64,000 nt of DNA from Hetaerina americana (Eukaryota > Arthropoda > Insecta > Odonata > Calopterygidae). Shown here one piece after another: positions 59,116 through 64,000 of the stretch. The notes beneath the pieces are model-generated. The model had not been told where the DNA came from and ran no database searches. It saw nothing but the letters and a program-made list of their open reading frames with translations. Each line of letters opens with the position of its first letter. Position 1 is the first letter of the stretch. The translations under genes were made by a program, and so were the position numbers. The DNA lies in contig JAKTNV010000005.1 in NCBI GenBank assembly GCA_022747635.1, forward strand, positions 39,893,738-39,957,737, given 5' to 3'.

Positions 59116-60290
59116 ATTTCGAGATATATTTCAGTGATAATTATGCATAAAAGATTAATTTTTAATGCCATTCAAAAAAATAGTGCCTATAAATATTATC
59201 TATTGCTCCCACTTATGGATAACATTTTAAATCGCCATTCGAAACTTTCATTATTGGATTTCTGTCCCAGCCATACGGTACCGGGGTTTTTCTACACATA
59301 AATAAATACTTCTAGTTTTTATAATTTTATTTTCATTATTAAAATTTTATTTGAATTATATACAGAATCCAAGATGTTTATAGAAACAAAATTTGTAATA
59401 CGATAGATGCTCGGGCGAATTTAAAGAATTTTCATTATTTTGGGATTGCGTATTTTATCAGAAAACGATCATAAAATAAGCAATATATTTTGCTCTATAC
59501 GCTTTGTGTACAGGGAAAAGCAACATGAATATTACCTTTCAAACTTTAAAAAGTCCTTTTTGTGGGGATCAAATGAGCAATGGCAGCAGAAATGAATGTG
59601 CCGTCTATGAGAAACTAATGCAATAGATTTATCAAGATTTTCACCCAATATCAGAACGATTCTCACCAGGGATACGCTGCGTGAGATCGGGGTGGTTATT
59701 GGTAGCATGGAGACCTGATTTCATATTTGCCTTGTCGCCATAAATAACATTTTCAAAAATATATATTGATTTTTTATCTACGGGAATTTTGGGAAAAATG
59801 AATATTATTTTATAATTGACCTTAAAATGCTCAATAGCGATAAGGTATTCACGTTGTCTCTAACGTCGAGCGAAACGTCACCATGAAAGAAATAAAAAGC
59901 TAAATAAACGACTAGCCATTTTATTAGGTTCCTTATTTTGATTTAAATTCTTAATGCTTGATTTTTGTAGAAAAAATTACACAATTCCGAAATTAAAATC
60001 GCCCGGCAATTCTTTGGGTTCTAATGGAAAGAAGACTGGTCGCATGCAAAATGAGTCGAGTACTAAATGTTAAGGTGCTTATCGAAGTGTATATCCAGAA
60101 AAAGGAAACTAGTATTAAAAATAACAATCGGGTGATATTGAATTCTTAAACTATAAGCAAATAAGTTATCACGAGTCGGAAAAAACGACACAACTGTCAA
60201 TTATTTTGAACACTTCCTGCTCTTGACGACTATATAGATTCCCCCAAAATACCATCAGGACTGACGACGCCATTGCAACTTGGCTCGGAG
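59107..60290. other. AT-rich intergenic sequence
   Basis: Nothing recognised. Confidence 0.35.
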
Positions 60291-61260
60291 ATTTGTTATC
60301 AGAAAACCAAGGAGTGGAGGACAAAAGGCAAAGTACTCCAAAGGGACACCGGGGTCGAGATCGGAGTCGACCTGGGACTGGAAGCATGACTCATGGAAAT
60401 CCCTCGAGAAAGAGGGAACGCGCGGAGATGCCACGCATGGAATAAAATGAAGAAAAACATGGAAGTGGCAGAGGGCGGTGGGGAAGAGCGCGGAGGATGA
60501 AAGAATTGGGGGTGATGGTGAGGGAGGAAAAAAAGGGATGGCGAAGAGACCACCACGGGGGATTCCCGATCTAAAACGGAGCATGGCGGGACGGGAGGGG
60601 GGGGGATTTTGAACCCCTTAGTTGGGGGTGCATGGGTTTGGTGGTTGCTGGAGGGGAAGAGAAAGAGAGTGCATCGGGAATTCTTTTTCAACGAGTAGCG
60701 GGGGAGGGTTGCAGTGGAAATGGCTTTAGGTGTCGGATGAGGCTGATGGAAATGGTCCCGGCGGAGGGCGAGGGGCGGGAGAGGGAGAATTAAGGAACAA
60801 AAGAGTTCCGTGGAGGGTTGAACGTGGGGGAGAGGGAGGGCGAAGGCGGACTGGGGGGAGGGCGTTGGAGCGACAGAATGGGGACCATGTGTGCGGGGGA
60901 TGATGACGGAGCGCGCTGGGGGGAGGGAAGAGGGCTGATGCATCCGGACAAGTTGCAACAGGCCTCCTCCCCTACCCCCGCGTACCCTTCCAGATGCGCA
61001 TTACGGCCGAAAATCGCATTTCCTCGCGCCCACTTCCCATGGAAATGCCAAGAAGGTGAGCGGAGGGTAAGGACAATTACCGAGAGGACTCTTGTCACAC
61101 GTTAATCCTCGATTTCCGCCGCCGCCGCTGCGGTTGCAGTAATGCAGTTTGCAGGATGTTCCAGCAATGGAGAGGGGTGGACTTTAAGCACCTCAAACCC
61201 CCCATGCCCCTGAGCCATAAGCGCCGCGTAAGAGGACCAGCCCCTTCACCCAAGGATCGA
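60291..61260. other. purine-rich GC block
   Basis: The plus strand is dominated by G and A (60380-60950). Antisense frames of up to 219 codons of Pro/Ser/Phe/Leu are compositional. A CCGCCGCCGCCGCTGC run lies at 61118-61134. Confidence 0.35.
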
Positions 61261-61900
61261 AAATAATAAATTAGTTTTACGATATTGACCCTTCCGGTTA
61301 TGTAGTACAAGAGTAATATGAACTAAAATCGAATCTATGCATAAAACGGAATATGTTTTTACATTGGCCCAGATGCTCCAAGTGATGCGGCTTGTTTAGT
61401 TTACATATTAATTCAACCCTTACAATGACAATACTTAAATTGACATTCGTTAAAGCTTTATCAAAAACTAAAGGGAAGACTTACAATACATTTAATGAAA
61501 CGCATGAACAACAAAATAAAATGATATGATTGAGAACCCCTAATCAATTATCAACTCAATTAAAAATAAATCCTTAAATTATCCTTGTTAAACTGCTAAT
61601 ATAAGATGTAAAACACAAATACTTGTCAATCACTTGGTCGCTAATTATGGAAAAACAAAATTTTTCGACTAATTTCCGAAAGAATACAACATTACCATTA
61701 TAATATCTATGTAGATAGCTCTACCAAACCAAGCAACAGCTTAACGTCCCGTCACACTCTACATGAATTGGCGCATAGTTTTAGCAAATCTACAATTTCT
61801 CGCGGGCCACCAGTATTTCCATTTGGTCCCAACAGACTTCAAAAGTACTGCGTTAAAATTAGAACGTGTATGGTTTAATACGATTGCCACTTGACACATT
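61261..61900. other. AT-rich spacer
   Basis: Nothing recognised. Confidence 0.35.
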
Positions 61901-62930
61901 TACAGAGGTGGGGGTCTTCGATAATATCACGTCCCTCTTTCAAATGGGACGAACCCGAACGAGCCGTAGTCAGCAAAAAAAATAGAAACGCCAAGTGGGA
62001 AGAAAGAGAGAGAGAGAGAAGTAGTAGTAAGAGAGTAGGAAAACGAGGATGGGATGCTTGAAACAAACGTCTCTTGATAGAAGCACCGGAACGATAAATC
62101 TTCACAGAGTCGACCCCATTCTCCGAGCCGACGGCCCAAAGTGGCCGAGAGAACGGCCTTCTCCACCAGACTACGGAGAGAGGAGGCTGGAACGCGGGGG
62201 GGGGGGGGGAATCCCGAGAGAGACCAAGTCACTTTTTTTGCGTGGATGCTGCACATAGGGTAACCCTTCGAACTGCGACTCGAACGTTTTTGAGTCACCG
62301 CGGGTTATCTCTGCACAAACGCGAGTGTGCCTTCCCTTCATCCCCTCCCCGCCGAAAACCACGCCACCGTTCCCTCGCTCCAGCAACTGGAGAGAGGGTT
62401 AAGTCCGATCCGTGAGGAAACGAAGTGGATGGGGTTGCGAAGGGAAAGAGAGGTGCTCGGGGTAGGGGTGTGTGTATGTGTGTAGGAGGGGGACGAGGAT
62501 GGGAAAATCCGCAGAGAGATTCCGAGTGCATGTGCGAAAGCGATGGCGTGGGGTGGGGAGGGCGGAGGGGTGGGTCTGGATTAGAAGAGGAGGATGGGGA
62601 GAGATAGCAGTAGCGTAGCCGTCATGATTAATAAGGGAGAGTAGTGGGGAGGGGATTGAAGTCGATGTCCCAAATGGGCCTTATGGGTGGACCTTATTTC
62701 TGGAGGACCTTAGCTAGAGAGAATGAGAAGAGAATCCGAAGGAAATGAAATTTCCCCGGGAAGGAGTTCAACTTGACGCTGCGACCGGTGGGGGGTAGGA
62801 GAAAAGGGGGAAAGGTTGAAAAGTGAGCATTGAGAAGGGGGGGGGGGCTCTGGTTAGTGAATAGAGGCGGAACGAGAGCGAAAGGGAAATGAAGGGGATG
62901 AGAATTAAAATGGGAATGCATGACTTCCCT
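61901..62930. other. purine-rich GC block with G runs
   Basis: Contains (GA)n at 62005-62020, a 14-G run at 62196-62209 and an 11-G run at 62837-62847. Frames on both strands, none recognised. Confidence 0.35.
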
Positions 62931-64000
62931 TTGTAATTTTCTCCCCCAATATCTGGCCATTCCTTTGATTTCTGGCTTGCATTTTAGTTCCTGGGAATTA
63001 CATATTCCAATCTCTCCTAGGAAATGAAATGGTGCAGTGATATAACGTTCAAAAATGGAAATGGATGGGATGAGTTACTACCCCATTCGTTGAGGATTCT
63101 AAAAACTTAAGAAGCTAACGCAAACTCAGGTCACCGCATATACTTTGCGATGTAACCGAGTAAGAATTATGATATTTTAAAGTTGCATAACTACTACCTC
63201 TCGGGTATAACCCGTCTATTGATCCTCAACTCAAATGATGTCCAGGATAAGAACGGTATCTGAAAGCAAGAATGCATATATTGTTTGAGCCATTAGTAAC
63301 TGCACGCCGAAGCCAGAATTCGATTCTTGATGTGGCAAATGCATTCATTTTAGCGTACGTTCCTACCCAGTTATGTGGAAAAGAATCTAGCGCCAGCATC
63401 CACTACAGATTGTGAATTCATTTCTGGGGTCACCAGTTATCATGCTACACCATCACCAGTTCTTCATTACATAATTCCTTTCATAAACTGAATAGGCATC
63501 AATTCTAAATGGCGCAGAAAATCTCAGAGGTCACTAGCATATGTTAAGCCAAGATGATGGCTCGCCGTCACTTCCAAATATGAATTTTTTCATAAAACCT
63601 AGAAACCTTACCCGCTCAGAATTCGGTATCGCCACACGTAAGACCCACTCAAAGCCGAGGAACTAGGAAATTTGCGACTGAAGAGAGACCTTATCTACGA
63701 GAAAACGTATTGTGCAAGGAATGTTCCTCATTTGCAATTGGAATACGCAGAAAAGCGGCTTTGAAAATATTTCGGCGCAGAATGCGTCTACATGAATGCA
63801 AAATGAGGGGAAAATGGCAAGGAAAACACAGAAGTTTCAGGGTTTATGAATAATACAAATGCTGAGGATAAAAACTGAATGAATTTGTTCCTGTGGGATG
63901 AGAATTCAAAATCGAAACGAAAAGGAATATGACCCGGTAAAAAAAGTGCGCGGAGAAGGGCGGAGTCAAAGTAAAAGGAAATGAATATGGCTCTTCTGCT
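62931..64000. other. intergenic sequence to the window end
   Basis: No gene or repeat recognised. A weak B-box-like GAATTCGATTC near 63318 has no matching A-box. Confidence 0.35.

Noticed and set aside
60299..60958. 219-codon minus-strand open frame
   Set aside because: Same cause: antisense of G/A-rich DNA, low-complexity Pro/Ser/Phe, no domain.
1..64000. CRISPR array, operon or bacterial-type defence locus
   Set aside because: No spaced direct repeats, no gene clusters and clear eukaryotic transposons throughout.

Overview
The window is eukaryotic, non-coding-looking and AT-rich, with islands of GC-rich and purine-rich sequence. Everything I can identify with confidence is a transposable element or a simple repeat. 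The mix points to an arthropod, most likely an insect: several mariner-type DNA transposon relics from at least two lineages, an R1-clade non-LTR retrotransposon, 3' ends of other LINEs, tRNA-derived SINE heads and long (TA)n arrays. This is inferred from element families; no host gene is available to confirm it. I find no convincing host protein gene, rRNA, functional tRNA or CRISPR array. Most open frames are chance frames in AT-rich or low-complexity DNA.

Layout. 1-10 kb: a mariner 3' coding end (1-141), a LINE 3' fragment (430-720, minus), a TIR-bounded mariner that lost its N-terminus (1111-2028, minus), a second TIR-bounded, internally deleted mariner (3532-4416, minus), a CpG-rich block (5.6-6.3 kb), a minus-strand SINE head (about 8.7 kb), another mariner relic (8.9-9.3 kb) and a pair of diverged SINE-like repeats (9.6-10.1 kb). 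10-20 kb: AT-rich sequence, a GC-rich block with GA/CT arrays (13.2-15.2 kb), a SINE (17.0 kb), a LINE C-terminus (17.4-17.7 kb, minus) and a 171-bp repeat (19.7 kb) whose near-copy lies inverted at 42.7 kb.

20-36 kb: an 83-bp inverted repeat encloses 20543-21495. Directly against its right arm sits the best-preserved gene-like object, an R1-clade LINE (21496-24809) with the end of ORF1, an ORF2 of about 1030 codons carrying only two frameshifts, a 3' hairpin and an (ATT)n tail. Then come (TA)n arrays, a SINE (28.95-29.1 kb), a palindromic MITE-like element (34015-34187) and one 757-bp non-autonomous mariner (34363-35119). 36-64 kb: a CR1/L2-like LINE 3' end (35.87-36.66 kb), the second, nearly identical 757-bp mariner in opposite orientation (45712-46468), an RTE-like fragment (46.7-47.1 kb), another mariner relic (55.05-55.44 kb), two LINE tails meeting tail to tail (57.2-57.4 kb), a foldback element between two (TA)n arrays (58.9-59.05 kb), and purine-rich GC blocks.

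How they work together. No host pathway is visible. The non-autonomous mariners would need a transposase from elsewhere in the genome, and SINEs are generally mobilised by LINE machinery. The most notable items are the twin 757-bp mariners, which keep perfect 33-bp TIRs and an open DNA-binding-domain frame but have lost the catalytic core; the nearly intact R1-clade element; and the large inverted repeat ending exactly at its 5' junction. I see no evidence of a new defence system or other undescribed system.
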